This document shows positions 8,544 to 17,486 of a stretch of 29,164 nucleotides of DNA, one piece after another; the first letter of the stretch is position 1; every line of letters begins with the position of its first letter. A program made the translations under genes and the position numbers. The stretch spans positions 1 to 29,164 of the forward strand of contig JBDQOI010000030.1 of the NCBI GenBank assembly GCA_040261275.1, written 5' to 3'. Under the pieces are notes generated by a model. It was not told where the DNA came from. It did not search any database and saw only the letters and a program-made list of their open reading frames with translations. This stretch comes from UBA8752 sp040261275. Lineage in GTDB: Bacteria; Bacteroidota; Bacteroidia; Flavobacteriales_D; Sanyastnellaceae.

Positions 8544-9118
8544 GGGGTGAAAAAACGGGGTTTCAGGCGCTCAGAAAGGGTGTAGGTCGCTGCTGCCCAT
8601 CCTCCCCCGAAAAGCGCACCAAACACGATATCACCCGTATAATGTACCCCTAAATACAATCTTGTCCAGCTTACAAGCACGGCCCAAATCCACAGCCAGC
8701 GGAGGCGTTTGGTGCCCACCAGAAGCAAGGTGATGGCGGCGAGTCCGAAGGTGTTCGAAGCGTGGGAGGAAACGAAGCCGAAGCGGCCTCCGCGATAGGG
8801 GGTTCCGTCCCCGTTCAAATGGAGGACGAGTTGGTCGGCCAGCCCCGGCTCGTGACTGGGGCGCAACCGCTCGAAACCGGGTTTGAGTACCCGGCTGCTG
8901 ACGGCGTCCGTGCCGGCAAAAGTCACCATCACGACAGCCAATCGCCAGGCGCCTTTTTGCCAGGCCACGCCGCGGAAAAGCCGCCAGATGACGAACAGGT
9001 AAACGGGTGTCGAAACCCAGGGATTTGTCAGGACCCACGCCACCGGCGCCAGGGCTTCCGGGGTTCCGTTGAGCCACAGCAGCAGGGCTTCGTCCCAAGC
9101 CTGCAGGGTGTCGGTCAC
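8540..9118 (-). CDS. PAP2-family membrane phosphatase
   Basis: A 192-residue integral membrane phosphatase of the PAP2 superfamily (undecaprenyl-diphosphatase/lipid phosphatase type). The three signature motifs are present: 'KPGFERLRP' (79-87), 'SSHASN' with His119, and 'RLYLGVHYTGD' with Arg153, His159 and Asp163. About five membrane helices can be drawn. The likely substrate is a lipid pyrophosphate or phosphate such as undecaprenyl diphosphate or a lipid A/phosphatidyl phosphate; sequence alone does not decide. The start is a GTG at 9118, one base after the acyl-CoA synthetase stop, and its own stop overlaps the crcB start. Confidence 0.92.
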   Translation of the reverse strand: MTDTLQAWDEALLLWLNGTPEALAPVAWVLTNPWVSTPVYLFVIWRLFRGVAWQKGAWRLAVVMVTFAGTDAVSSRVLKPGFERLRPSHEPGLADQLVLHLNGDGTPYRGGRFGFVSSHASNTFGLAAITLLLVGTKRLRWLWIWAVLVSWTRLYLGVHYTGDIVFGALFGGGWAAATYTLSERLKPRFFTP

Positions 9119-9119
9119 G

Positions 9120-10904
9120 TCAGGCGTAGATGGCCTCGATGAGGTCGCCGTACTGGGCGAGGATGGGCTTGCGCTTGAGCTTCAGCGTGGGCGTGAGTTC
9201 TCCGCCGTCAATGGTGAAGGGCGCGGGCAAGACCTGAATTTTCTTGATGCGCTCCCATGATGCGAACGGGGCCACGAGGCCCTCCACGTCCTTCATGATG
9301 CGGGCGCAGATCTCTTCGTCCTTGGGCACGTCGGCCATGGCGGGACAGTCCCGGTTGTGGCGCTTGCACCATTCCTCGAGGTACACCATGTCCGGTACGA
9401 CCAGGGCGGCAGGGTGTTTGCGGCTCTCGCCGATGACCATAACCTGCTCCACAAATCGGGAGGCCTTGATGGCATTTTCCAGCAATTGGGGCGCCACGTA
9501 CTTGCCTCCGGAGGTCTTGAACATCTCCTTCTTGCGGTCGGTGATGCGGAGGAATCCGTCCTCCATGACGCCGATGTCACCGGTGTGGAACCAGCCGTCC
9601 TTGATGACCTCTGCGGTCTTTTCTTCGTCCTTGAAGTAGCCCATCATGACCTGCATGCCTTTCACGAGGATCTCGCCGTCGCTGCCGAATTTGACCTCGG
9701 TGTGTTCGACCAGTTTGCCCACCGTTCCAATGCGGAGCAATCCGGCTCCATTCAAGGAGTTCACGGAGACCACAGGGGAGGTTTCAGTGAGGCCATAGCC
9801 TTCGTAGACGTGAATGCCGGCTCCGTTGAAGAAGCGGGCGAGGCGGGGGGCCAATGCGGCCGATCCGGAGGCCACCGCCATGATCTCGGTGAGCCCGAGT
9901 GCCGCCTTGACCTTGTCGAAGACCAGCTTGCGGGCGATGCCGAGTTTCCACTCGTAGAACGCGCCGTTTTGACCGTCGGGTTCCCAAGCAAGGGCAATGT
10001 TGACGGCCCAGTTGAAGATGGCGGCTTTCACGCCGCCCGCTGCGCGGCCCTTCGCCACAATGCCGTCGTAAAACTTCTCGAGCAGGCGCGGAACGGCCGT
10101 GAACATGTGGGGGCGGGTTTCGGCGAGGTCTTCCTTTACCGTTTCCAGGCTTTCTCCGAAGTGGATCATCGCGCCCTCACTCATGTAGAGGTAGTGCAGC
10201 ATGCGCTCGAAGATGTGGCAGCAGGGCAGGAAGCTCAATACGCGGTATTCTGCGCCCGGCTCGCGGGCCGGCATGCGCGGGATGGCGATGAGGGTGTTCT
10301 GTGTGATGTTCTGGTGGCTGAGCATCACACCTTTAGGTCGCCCTGTGGTACCAGAGGTGTAGATGATGGTGGCCATTTCGTTGGGCAACACCGCCTTGGA
10401 GCGCTCGGCGAGAGTGGCCTTCGCTGCGTCATCGGCATTGCGGCCTGCGTCTAAGACTTCATTCCAATTCCGGGCTCCATCGACCTTCTCAAAGGTGAAG
10501 ATTCCTTGTAGAGAAGGCACCTGGTCCTGTATGGAGGAGACCTTGTCGAAAAGCTCTTGGTTGGAGACGAAGCAGAACTTGGATTCGCTGTGGTTGAGGA
10601 TGTAGACGTAATCCTCGGGGGTCATCGTCGGATAGATGGGCACGTCGATGCCGCCCGCTTGGAGCGTACCGTGGTCCATCAGGTTCCATTCGCATCGGTT
10701 GTTGTGCGAGATCAAGGCGACACGGTCTCCGGCCTCCATTCCCATGCTGATGAGACCGAGGCTCACCAGGTCCATCTCCTCCACGAATTGGGCGGTGGAG
10801 TATGTGATTCGGTTGCCACCGTTGGGCATGGTCATCATTACATCGAGCGGACCCGTTGCCAGTTGGTAGCGGGGAAAATCGAATAAACGTGTGGGCTTGT
10901 CCAT
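9120..10904 (-). CDS. Long-chain fatty acid-CoA ligase (AMP-binding)
   Basis: A 594-residue adenylate-forming enzyme that activates long-chain fatty acids to acyl-CoA using ATP. The motifs are in order: P-loop-like 'YTSGTTGRPKG' (182-192), 'GYGLTETSP' (369-377), 'WFHTGDIG' (438-445), 'ITDRKKE' (454-460), and the C-terminal 'LTPTLKLKRK' with the catalytic lysine near 577. There is no signal peptide, so it acts in the cytoplasm or on the membrane. It is the first gene of the five-gene minus-strand run, and the next gene starts one base beyond its stop. It resembles the eukaryote-like FAA/ACSBG branch common in Bacteroidota more than E. coli FadD, so no gene symbol is given. Confidence 0.94.
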   Translation of the reverse strand: MDKPTRLFDFPRYQLATGPLDVMMTMPNGGNRITYSTAQFVEEMDLVSLGLISMGMEAGDRVALISHNNRCEWNLMDHGTLQAGGIDVPIYPTMTPEDYVYILNHSESKFCFVSNQELFDKVSSIQDQVPSLQGIFTFEKVDGARNWNEVLDAGRNADDAAKATLAERSKAVLPNEMATIIYTSGTTGRPKGVMLSHQNITQNTLIAIPRMPAREPGAEYRVLSFLPCCHIFERMLHYLYMSEGAMIHFGESLETVKEDLAETRPHMFTAVPRLLEKFYDGIVAKGRAAGGVKAAIFNWAVNIALAWEPDGQNGAFYEWKLGIARKLVFDKVKAALGLTEIMAVASGSAALAPRLARFFNGAGIHVYEGYGLTETSPVVSVNSLNGAGLLRIGTVGKLVEHTEVKFGSDGEILVKGMQVMMGYFKDEEKTAEVIKDGWFHTGDIGVMEDGFLRITDRKKEMFKTSGGKYVAPQLLENAIKASRFVEQVMVIGESRKHPAALVVPDMVYLEEWCKRHNRDCPAMADVPKDEEICARIMKDVEGLVAPFASWERIKKIQVLPAPFTIDGGELTPTLKLKRKPILAQYGDLIEAIYA

Positions 10905-10929
10905 GATTGAAATTGGGGTTCAGGTCTCA

Positions 10930-10936
10930 CAATGTA
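10930..10936 (-). promoter_or_regulatory. Putative -7 box of the acyl-CoA synthetase operon
   Basis: Minus-strand TACATTG, similar to TAnnTTTG, lies 25 nt before the ATG at 10904 in the 61-bp divergent gap. It is the only candidate promoter found for the five-gene run. Confidence 0.35.
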
Positions 10937-10965
10937 GGGGAAGGATTTCGCACTTTCGCGAAGTG

Positions 10966-11445
10966 ATGGACCGCAAGCCTATGGAAGACCCCCGCAAGCT
11001 TTGGCCGGACCTTGTTTTTGAGGATCCGGGAATCGCGGTGCGTTCAGGGGAAGCAGGATGGCAATTGCGGTGTCGGGTGCGCAAGTCTTGGGTGGCATTG
11101 GAGCCCGAGGAGTGGGTCCGGCAACATATCGTCGCGGCCTTGGTGGATTCGGGCTGGCCGCTGGGTCGCATGGTGCTTGAGTACCCTGTCCGATTCGGTC
11201 AGGTGGCGGGACGCATTGATATCGCCGTATTTGACAGCATTGGAAATGTGGAGTTGGCGGTGGAGGTGAAGGCCCCTCGTGTGCCGTTGGATGCGGGCGT
11301 GGCCGAACAGGTAGGTCGATATGATTTGGCGGTTTCTGCTTCTGGGTTGATGATTTCCAATGGATTGCGCACGGCAGTGTGGGAACGGGATGCAGAGGGC
11401 CGTTGGGAGCAGAGCAGAACCTGGCCGATGCCCAAGGGCCATTGA
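10966..11445 (+). CDS. Orphan HsdR N-terminal-like PD-(D/E)xK nuclease-fold protein
   Basis: A 159-residue protein matching the type I restriction enzyme R subunit N-terminal domain (HSDR_N_2 type) with no helicase, methylase or specificity partner nearby. Nuclease-fold residues are visible: Asp85 in 'GRIDIAVFD', Glu100-x-Lys102 in 'LAVEVKAP', and the Q115-x3-Y119 motif in 'EQVGRYD'; 'EEWVRQHIVAALVDSGWP' is the conserved helix before them. Such stand-alone copies are widespread in Bacteroidota and, as I recall, often lie near holA, which is 1.5 kb downstream here. That suggests a housekeeping DNA role, not restriction, but the function is unknown. The start is taken at 10966; ATG 10981 is also possible. 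A short inverted repeat directly precedes the ATG. Confidence 0.85.
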   Translation: MDRKPMEDPRKLWPDLVFEDPGIAVRSGEAGWQLRCRVRKSWVALEPEEWVRQHIVAALVDSGWPLGRMVLEYPVRFGQVAGRIDIAVFDSIGNVELAVEVKAPRVPLDAGVAEQVGRYDLAVSASGLMISNGLRTAVWERDAEGRWEQSRTWPMPKGH

Positions 11446-11537
11446 GCGCGCCGAATTGTGGATTACGTGTAACCGAATGTGGGAAAGCTTCTCGTCTTGA
11501 ATGGTGCCGAAAGGTGCGTGGAATGCGCCGTTCGGGG

Positions 11538-11544
11538 TATTTTG
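11538..11544 (+). promoter_or_regulatory. -7 box immediately before the DUF5606 gene
   Basis: TATTTTG followed by CACC and then the ATG at 11549. The box ends 4 nt before the start codon, which predicts a leaderless transcript. The same string, TATTTTGCACC, precedes the lectin gene at 22754. Confidence 0.55.
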
Positions 11545-11548
11545 CACC

Positions 11549-12078
11549 ATGGAACCGAAGGACATTCTGGCCATTTCCGGAAAACCGGGGCTTTTCAAGG
11601 TGCTCAATACGACTCACCGTGCGATTGTGGTGGAGAGTCTGGATGAAGGCAAGCGCAGCGCAGTACCCTCCTCCGCGAGGGTTTCGAGCTTTGAAGACAT
11701 CAGCATCTTCACCTACGATGAGGATTTGCCCTTGGCCGGGGTCTTGAATGCCATGCACGCTCGCTTGAAGGGCGGAGATGCTCCCCACCCGAAGGAATCC
11801 CACGATGACTTGCGCTCTTTTGTCACGGAAATCGTCGAAGACCTCGACCAAGAGCGGGTCTATCACAGCGACTTGAAGAAGCTTTGTTCCTGGTACAACC
11901 AGCTGAATGGATTGAATCTGTTGCCTTTCAGCGAAGAAGCTGAAGGGGCTGAAGAAGCTGAAGGGCCTGGGGAGGCAGAGGACGCAAAGGGCCAGGAAGC
12001 AGAGAATGAGGCAGATGAATCGGCACAGGAGGAAACCGTAGAGGAGACCAACGGTGACGCCGAAAGCGGGGCTGAGGG

Positions 12079-12082
<4 letters not shown>
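11549..12082 (+). CDS. DUF5606 family protein with acidic tail
   Basis: A 177-residue cytoplasmic protein of the Bacteroidota-specific DUF5606 family, recognised by its opening 'KDILAISGKPGLFKVL' and the following 'IVVESLDEGKR' and 'SSFEDISIFTYDEDLPL' blocks. Its function is not established. The conserved part ends near residue 130 ('LCSWYNQLNGLNLL'). The last 45 or so residues are low-complexity and strongly acidic, with repeated E-A-E-G units, a likely disordered tail. The ATG at 11549 is where family members begin, and the promoter box sits right before it. The stop overlaps the start of the next gene (ATGA), so the two are probably co-translated. Confidence 0.85.
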
Positions 12083-12978
<896 letters not shown>

Positions 12979-12981
12979 CGC

Positions 12982-14001
12982 ATGAAGGGGTTCCAGCCGT
13001 TGCTCGATGAGATTCGGGAGCGCCGGTTCGCGCCCCTCTACCTGCTCGGTGGGGAGGAGCCCTTTTACCTGGACCTGTTGTCCGATGCCATCGAAGAAAA
13101 CGCGATGGAGGAGCACGAACGGGACTTCAACCAGACCGTGCTCTACGGCCGGGACAGTGATCTGGATCAGGTGCTGGCCGCGGCGCGCCAGTTTCCTATG
13201 ATGGCCGAGCGCCGATTGGTTCTGGTGAAGGAAGCGCAAGACCTCCGGGAGTGGAGGTCCAAGGACAAGCTCGAGAAGCTCGCCGCTTATGCAGATAACC
13301 CCGTGGCCTCCACGGTACTCGTGCTCGTTCATCGAAACAAGATGCCGGACAAGCGCCTCTCCGCGGTGAAGCGCATCCAAAAGGCGGGCGCCGTGTTCCA
13401 ATCCGACCGTATCCGCGACTACAAGCTGTCGGAGTGGATTGAGGGTTTCGTCCATTCCAAGGGACGCCGCATCGGCCCGCGGACCGCGCAGGTGATGGCG
13501 GAATACCTCGGAAACGACCTCAAAAAGGTGGCGGGTGAGCTGGAGAAACTGTTCATCGCGCTGCCCGAGGGGGGCGAGGTGAGCGATGCGCTCATCGAGC
13601 AGCATATCGGTATTTCCAAGGAGTACAACGTGTTCGAGCTGACCGGCGCCTTGGCCAACAAGGACATCGGGCGTGTGACCCGCATCATCCAGTACATGCG
13701 GGCCAACGAGAAGTCCAATCCGGTGCCGCGCATCCTGCCGGTGCTGACCAATTACTTCGGCCGGGTGCTGGCCTTCCACCACCTGCCCAACCACGATCCG
13801 TCCGCGGTGGCGAGCGCCTTGCGCGTGCATCCTTTCGCCGCCAAGGAATACGCCCGTGCCGCCCGGAATTACCCGGCGCGCAAGGTGTCGCGCATCTTCG
13901 GCTATCTCCGGGAATGCGACGCCAAGTCCAAGGGCATCGGCAACGCGACCGTTCACCCCTTTGATCTGCTCGAGGAGGCGCTCTTCAAGACCTTGCACTG
14001 A
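12982..14001 (+). CDS. holA: DNA polymerase III subunit delta
   Basis: A 339-residue clamp-loader subunit of the DNA polymerase III holoenzyme, which opens the beta sliding clamp during replication. The sequence opens with 'APLYLLGGEEPFYLDLLSDAIEE', the typical N-terminus of delta, followed by 'ARQFPMMAERRLVLVKEA' (clamp-contact region), 'LVLVHRNKMPDKR', 'LGNDLKKVAGELEKL', and the helical collar domain ('EYNVFELTGALANKD'). Length is normal. It starts 3 bp after the dehydrogenase stop, and hemE follows with a short gap. Confidence 0.93.
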   Translation: MKGFQPLLDEIRERRFAPLYLLGGEEPFYLDLLSDAIEENAMEEHERDFNQTVLYGRDSDLDQVLAAARQFPMMAERRLVLVKEAQDLREWRSKDKLEKLAAYADNPVASTVLVLVHRNKMPDKRLSAVKRIQKAGAVFQSDRIRDYKLSEWIEGFVHSKGRRIGPRTAQVMAEYLGNDLKKVAGELEKLFIALPEGGEVSDALIEQHIGISKEYNVFELTGALANKDIGRVTRIIQYMRANEKSNPVPRILPVLTNYFGRVLAFHHLPNHDPSAVASALRVHPFAAKEYARAARNYPARKVSRIFGYLRECDAKSKGIGNATVHPFDLLEEALFKTLH

Positions 14002-14064
14002 CGAAGAGCCATAGACCTGATGGGAACCGCCGAACCGGAACCGAACGCCATTGTTGCCACTGAG

Positions 14065-15090
14065 ATGGGAGAGAAGAACACATTGTTGCTGCAGGCATTG
14101 GCGGGAGAAATGACGCCGCGACCGCCCGTTTGGGTCATGCGCCAGGCAGGCCGTATCCTGCCGGAGTACCGGGCGGTGCGGAGCCGGTTGTCCGGGTTCA
14201 AAGAGTTGGTCGAAACGCCCGAATTGGCTTGTGAAGTGACCCTACAGCCGGTCGACTTGCTGGGGGTCGATGCAGCCATCCTGTTCAGCGACATCCTGGT
14301 GGTGCCCGAGGCGATGGGGCTGCCTTATGAGCTCATCGAAAAGGTGGGGCCTCGCTTTCCGGAGACGATTGGTTCTGCTGCGGACCTGAAGCGGCTCCAC
14401 CCCGTAGAGCCGGAAGAGCACCTGAAATACGTGCTCGACGCCATGCGATTGACCCGCCGTGCGCTGGACGGGCGGGTGCCGCTCATCGGCTTTGCCGGGG
14501 CGCCGTGGACGATTTTCTGCTACATGATCGAGGGGGGCGGAAGCAAGGAGTGGAGCCGGGCCCGGCGCATGTTGCGGAGCGAACCGGCCCTGGCGGAAGA
14601 CCTGCTGGACCGGATCACCGAGGCGACCATCGCCTACCTCAATGCACAAGTGGAGGCGGGCGCCCAAGTGCTTCAGCTCTTTGACAGTTGGGCGGGTGCA
14701 CTGGATGCAGGCCTTTTCGAACGGTACAGCCTGCCGCGATTGCGCCGCATTTGTGCCGAGGTCAAGGGGGCGCCACTCATCGTATTTGCCAAGGGGGCGG
14801 GCTGGCAGCTCGACCGCTTGGCCACCTTGCCCTGTCAGGCGCTGGGCATTGATTGGCACACGCCTGTGGCGGAGGCCAGAAGCCGTGCACCCGAACACGT
14901 TTTGCAGGGGAATCTGGATCCTTCTGCGCTCTACGGAACCGAATCCGAGGTGCGGGCCGCTACCCAACGAATGTTGAAGGATTTTGGGCGCGGCAACCAC
15001 GTGGTTAACTTGGGCCACGGTGTCTATCCGGACATCGATCCCGACCGCGTGTGTGCCTTCATTGACGAAGTCAAACGCAGTGGGGATTGA
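14065..15090 (+). CDS. hemE: Uroporphyrinogen decarboxylase
   Basis: A 341-residue enzyme of heme biosynthesis that removes four carboxyl groups from uroporphyrinogen III to give coproporphyrinogen III. The signature 'PPVWVMRQAGR' is at 20-30 and contains the substrate-binding arginines. The catalytic Asp75 lies in 'ILFSDILVVP', followed by 'GFAGAPWTIFCYMIEGGGSKEW', 'LFDSWAG', and 'GNLDP..LYGT', and the 'NLGHGVYPD' motif near the C-terminus. The ATG at 14065 is chosen because family members start with 'x-NxLLLxAL'; an upstream in-frame ATG at 14020 would add 15 residues without family counterpart. It lies in the plus-strand operon after holA. Confidence 0.96.
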   Translation: MGEKNTLLLQALAGEMTPRPPVWVMRQAGRILPEYRAVRSRLSGFKELVETPELACEVTLQPVDLLGVDAAILFSDILVVPEAMGLPYELIEKVGPRFPETIGSAADLKRLHPVEPEEHLKYVLDAMRLTRRALDGRVPLIGFAGAPWTIFCYMIEGGGSKEWSRARRMLRSEPALAEDLLDRITEATIAYLNAQVEAGAQVLQLFDSWAGALDAGLFERYSLPRLRRICAEVKGAPLIVFAKGAGWQLDRLATLPCQALGIDWHTPVAEARSRAPEHVLQGNLDPSALYGTESEVRAATQRMLKDFGRGNHVVNLGHGVYPDIDPDRVCAFIDEVKRSGD

Positions 15091-15115
15091 CCCGGGCGAC
15101 CATACAAGCAAAATC

Positions 15116-16279
15116 ATGCGGAATCTGATGATGACCTGCGCGTGCGCCGCGCTCCTGATCCCGGCCTTCTCGGCCGACGTCCAAGCCCAGGACGAAAACC
15201 TGGTGCCCAACGGCAGCTTTGAAAACGGGGACATCAAAAAGCTCAAGGCCTACGGTCAATTGGAGGAAATGTCCACCGATTGGTTTCCCTACACGGATGC
15301 CCCCCTCGATTGGTACTCGACTGAGGTAAAGAGCGAGAAGGTCGCTGTGCCTGCCAATAGCTATGGCTACGAAGACGCCTCGGATGGTGCTCGCTATGCC
15401 GGATTCCGGGCTTACAGCAAGACGCCGAAGCTGTCGCGCACGTATTTCCAGGTTCGATTGACGGACAACCTGCAGGAGAATCAGCTCTACTGCGTGAGCT
15501 TTGATATTTCGCTCAGCGACCTCTCGAAGTACGCGGTGAATGGGATCGGGGCTTACTTCTCAGACCGCAAAGAGATGCAGCCCAACCTCGGGCTCGTTGA
15601 CCGCGAGCCGCAGGTGAAGCACCGTTCCGATAAGGTCATGCAGCTCATGGAAGGTTGGGAAACCGTGTGTGGAACCGTTTTGGGAACCGGACAGGAAGAA
15701 TACATGACCATCGGTGGATTCAACGGTTCACGGGACATCGACGAGGTCAAGGTGAAGAAGCCTTCTAACCTCGCAGGAGTGCAGACCATGCATGCTTACT
15801 ACTACATCGACAATGTGAAGATTGTGCCGGTAGAGGCCAAAAGCCAATGCAGCTGTTCGCGCTCCTCGGACACGGCTCCCGACCTCGTATATGGTGGCCC
15901 AACGCTGCCGAGTGATATGTCCAATCGGGACGTAGTGGAGCGCTCTGCCGTTTATTATGCATTCGTGAACCGAAGCTTCACGGAAGGGGGTAAATCCTCC
16001 TTGGATCGCATTGCAGGCATTATGAAATCCAATCCGGGCTGGAAGCTGGATATTTTGGGCCATTGTGACAATGACGAGGTCAATGAGGGCAAAATCAATC
16101 CGCGTTTTGCGGACATGGGCCGAAAGCGGGCGGAGCAAGTGAAGCGCTATCTCACCTCTCAAGGGGTGCCCGAAGGCAGCATGACGGTCACGGGCTTGGA
16201 GAACTCGGACCCTTCCAGCACCAAGGGAACGGACTTGGCTCGGGCCAAGAACCGCCGTGTGACCTTCAGGCTGAAGTAA
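15116..16279 (+). CDS. OmpA-family envelope protein with N-terminal jelly-roll-like domain (first of a tandem pair)
   Basis: A 387-residue exported protein. The signal peptide ends near 'SADVQAQ'. The N-terminal part starts 'NLVPNGSFENG' and ends 'YYYIDNVKIVPVE', the usual frame of carbohydrate-binding-like galactose-binding/jelly-roll modules. A short linker with a Cys-x-Cys motif ('QCSCSRSSD') follows, then a C-terminal OmpA-like domain ('LDILGHCDND..', 'GRKRAEQVKRYL', 'ARAKNRRVTF') expected to bind peptidoglycan. The ATG at 15116 is chosen because it begins the signal peptide; upstream in-frame sequence overlaps hemE. The paralogue begins 4 bp after this stop. The role is probably anchoring something in the outer envelope; the ligand of the jelly-roll is unknown. 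Confidence 0.9.
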   Translation: MRNLMMTCACAALLIPAFSADVQAQDENLVPNGSFENGDIKKLKAYGQLEEMSTDWFPYTDAPLDWYSTEVKSEKVAVPANSYGYEDASDGARYAGFRAYSKTPKLSRTYFQVRLTDNLQENQLYCVSFDISLSDLSKYAVNGIGAYFSDRKEMQPNLGLVDREPQVKHRSDKVMQLMEGWETVCGTVLGTGQEEYMTIGGFNGSRDIDEVKVKKPSNLAGVQTMHAYYYIDNVKIVPVEAKSQCSCSRSSDTAPDLVYGGPTLPSDMSNRDVVERSAVYYAFVNRSFTEGGKSSLDRIAGIMKSNPGWKLDILGHCDNDEVNEGKINPRFADMGRKRAEQVKRYLTSQGVPEGSMTVTGLENSDPSSTKGTDLARAKNRRVTFRLK

Positions 16280-16283
16280 GCCC

Positions 16284-17435
16284 ATGAGGATATCGCCGGC
16301 CTTGGGGTTGGCCCTGATGGTGTTTCCTCTGTCCCTTGGGGGGCAGACCCAAAGCATGGTATTGAATGCCGCGAGTCTTGTGAGGGACGGTGGTTTCGAG
16401 CAAAAGCGTTATTGTCCTTCGGATTACAATCAGCAGCGGCTGCGGACGCTGGAGCATTGGGAACAGGTTTCCGAGGGGACACCGGACCATTTTTCCTCTT
16501 GCAGTCAATCGGCAGGGGTTCCCGGGAATCGTTTTGGCCGTGAGGCCGGGCTGGAGGGGGAATCATACGGCGGTCTGGTGTTGTTCAGCCGCGCCAAATG
16601 GCGTTACCGGGAGTACCTGAGCACGGAGTTGACGCGAAGCCTGATCCCGGGAGAATGGATTTGCGTTTCATTCTGGTACTCGGCCGCAGAAAAAGCGGGT
16701 TTGGTGGCCGATGGGGTAGGGGCATTGCTCTCCGTCGAAAAAGCCGATGGCGAGCGCGACTACGCTTTGGATTTGTCCCCTCAATTGCGGAACCCGGAAG
16801 GGCATTTTCTGGAGGTGACGGAAGGTTGGACGAGACTGTCCGACGCGATTCAAGCAGAAGGAGGAGAGCGTTGGTTGACCCTTGGCAATTTCGACACCAA
16901 GGGGAATACCCGGATAGCACTGTCGGCGCAGGCGCCCAAAGACGCCACGGATTGGGCCTATGTCTACATCGACGGGGTCGAGGTGGTACCTGTTGAGAAG
17001 CCCGAAGACTGCGCTTGTCTGGTCCGCAAGATTGCCCAGGAAATGCAGGATCCGCCAGAGCCTTTGACGCGGGTGACAGAGCTCGAGCGGGACACGCTCC
17101 ATTTTGCTTTTGACGACGATGTTTTGCAGCCGGAGGACCGCACGAAACTGGATCGGTGGGGGGCCATGTTGCGCCGCAATCGATTCCTGAGGTTGGAAGT
17201 TCATGGGCACACCGATGCGGTCGGACCTGAAGGCTACAATGCAGACCTTTCTGCGCGACGGGCACAGTCCGCTTTTGCCTATCTGATGGACCAAGGTGTG
17301 GCGCCGGACCGGATGCGCAAGGACGCCCATGGAAGTGCTCAACCCGCAGCATCCAACGCGGATGCAGGGGGAAGGGCGCGCAATCGAAGGGTCGAATTCC
17401 GGCTGGTGGAGCAGGCCTTCATCGAAGTGGACTAA
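16284..17435 (+). CDS. OmpA-family envelope protein with N-terminal jelly-roll-like domain (second of a tandem pair)
   Basis: A 383-residue paralogue of the gene before it, with the same order: signal peptide (to about 'SLGGQTQ'), jelly-roll-like domain ('LVRDGGFEQ' ... 'YVYIDGVEVVPVE'), Cys-x-Cys linker ('DCACLVRK'), and OmpA-like domain ('LEVHGHTDAVGPEGYNADLSARRAQSAFAYL', 'GGRARNRRVEF'). This copy has the canonical 'GHTD..G' motif, whereas the first copy has a degenerate 'GHCDND'. The overall identity is low, so the duplication is old or the copies have specialised. It is the last gene of the plus-strand run; a hairpin lies 7 bp past the stop. Confidence 0.9.
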   Translation: MRISPALGLALMVFPLSLGGQTQSMVLNAASLVRDGGFEQKRYCPSDYNQQRLRTLEHWEQVSEGTPDHFSSCSQSAGVPGNRFGREAGLEGESYGGLVLFSRAKWRYREYLSTELTRSLIPGEWICVSFWYSAAEKAGLVADGVGALLSVEKADGERDYALDLSPQLRNPEGHFLEVTEGWTRLSDAIQAEGGERWLTLGNFDTKGNTRIALSAQAPKDATDWAYVYIDGVEVVPVEKPEDCACLVRKIAQEMQDPPEPLTRVTELERDTLHFAFDDDVLQPEDRTKLDRWGAMLRRNRFLRLEVHGHTDAVGPEGYNADLSARRAQSAFAYLMDQGVAPDRMRKDAHGSAQPAASNADAGGRARNRRVEFRLVEQAFIEVD

Positions 17436-17441
17436 TGGCCA

Positions 17442-17460
17442 TGACCTGCATCGCAGGTCA
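17442..17460. terminator. Hairpin between convergent genes
   Basis: An 8-bp perfect inverted repeat TGACCTGC/GCAGGTCA with a 3-nt loop lies in the 51-bp gap between the convergent OmpA and MFS genes. It could serve both strands, but no long T-run follows, so an intrinsic terminator is plausible but not certain. Confidence 0.45.
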
Positions 17461-17486
17461 ATTCTAACCATGGCACCGGACGGCGG

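Noticed and set aside
8544..8600. Fluoride riboswitch before crcB
   Set aside because: crcB overlaps the coding end of the PAP2 gene, leaving no leader, and I see no crcB-motif fold there.
11941..12020. Possible DNA repeat in the GAAGCTGAAGGG stretch
   Set aside because: It is the coding sequence of the Glu/Ala/Gly-rich tail of the DUF5606 protein, not an independent repeat element.
14242..15246. A 334-codon minus-strand open frame
   Set aside because: Antisense to hemE and the start of the first OmpA gene; no family resemblance.
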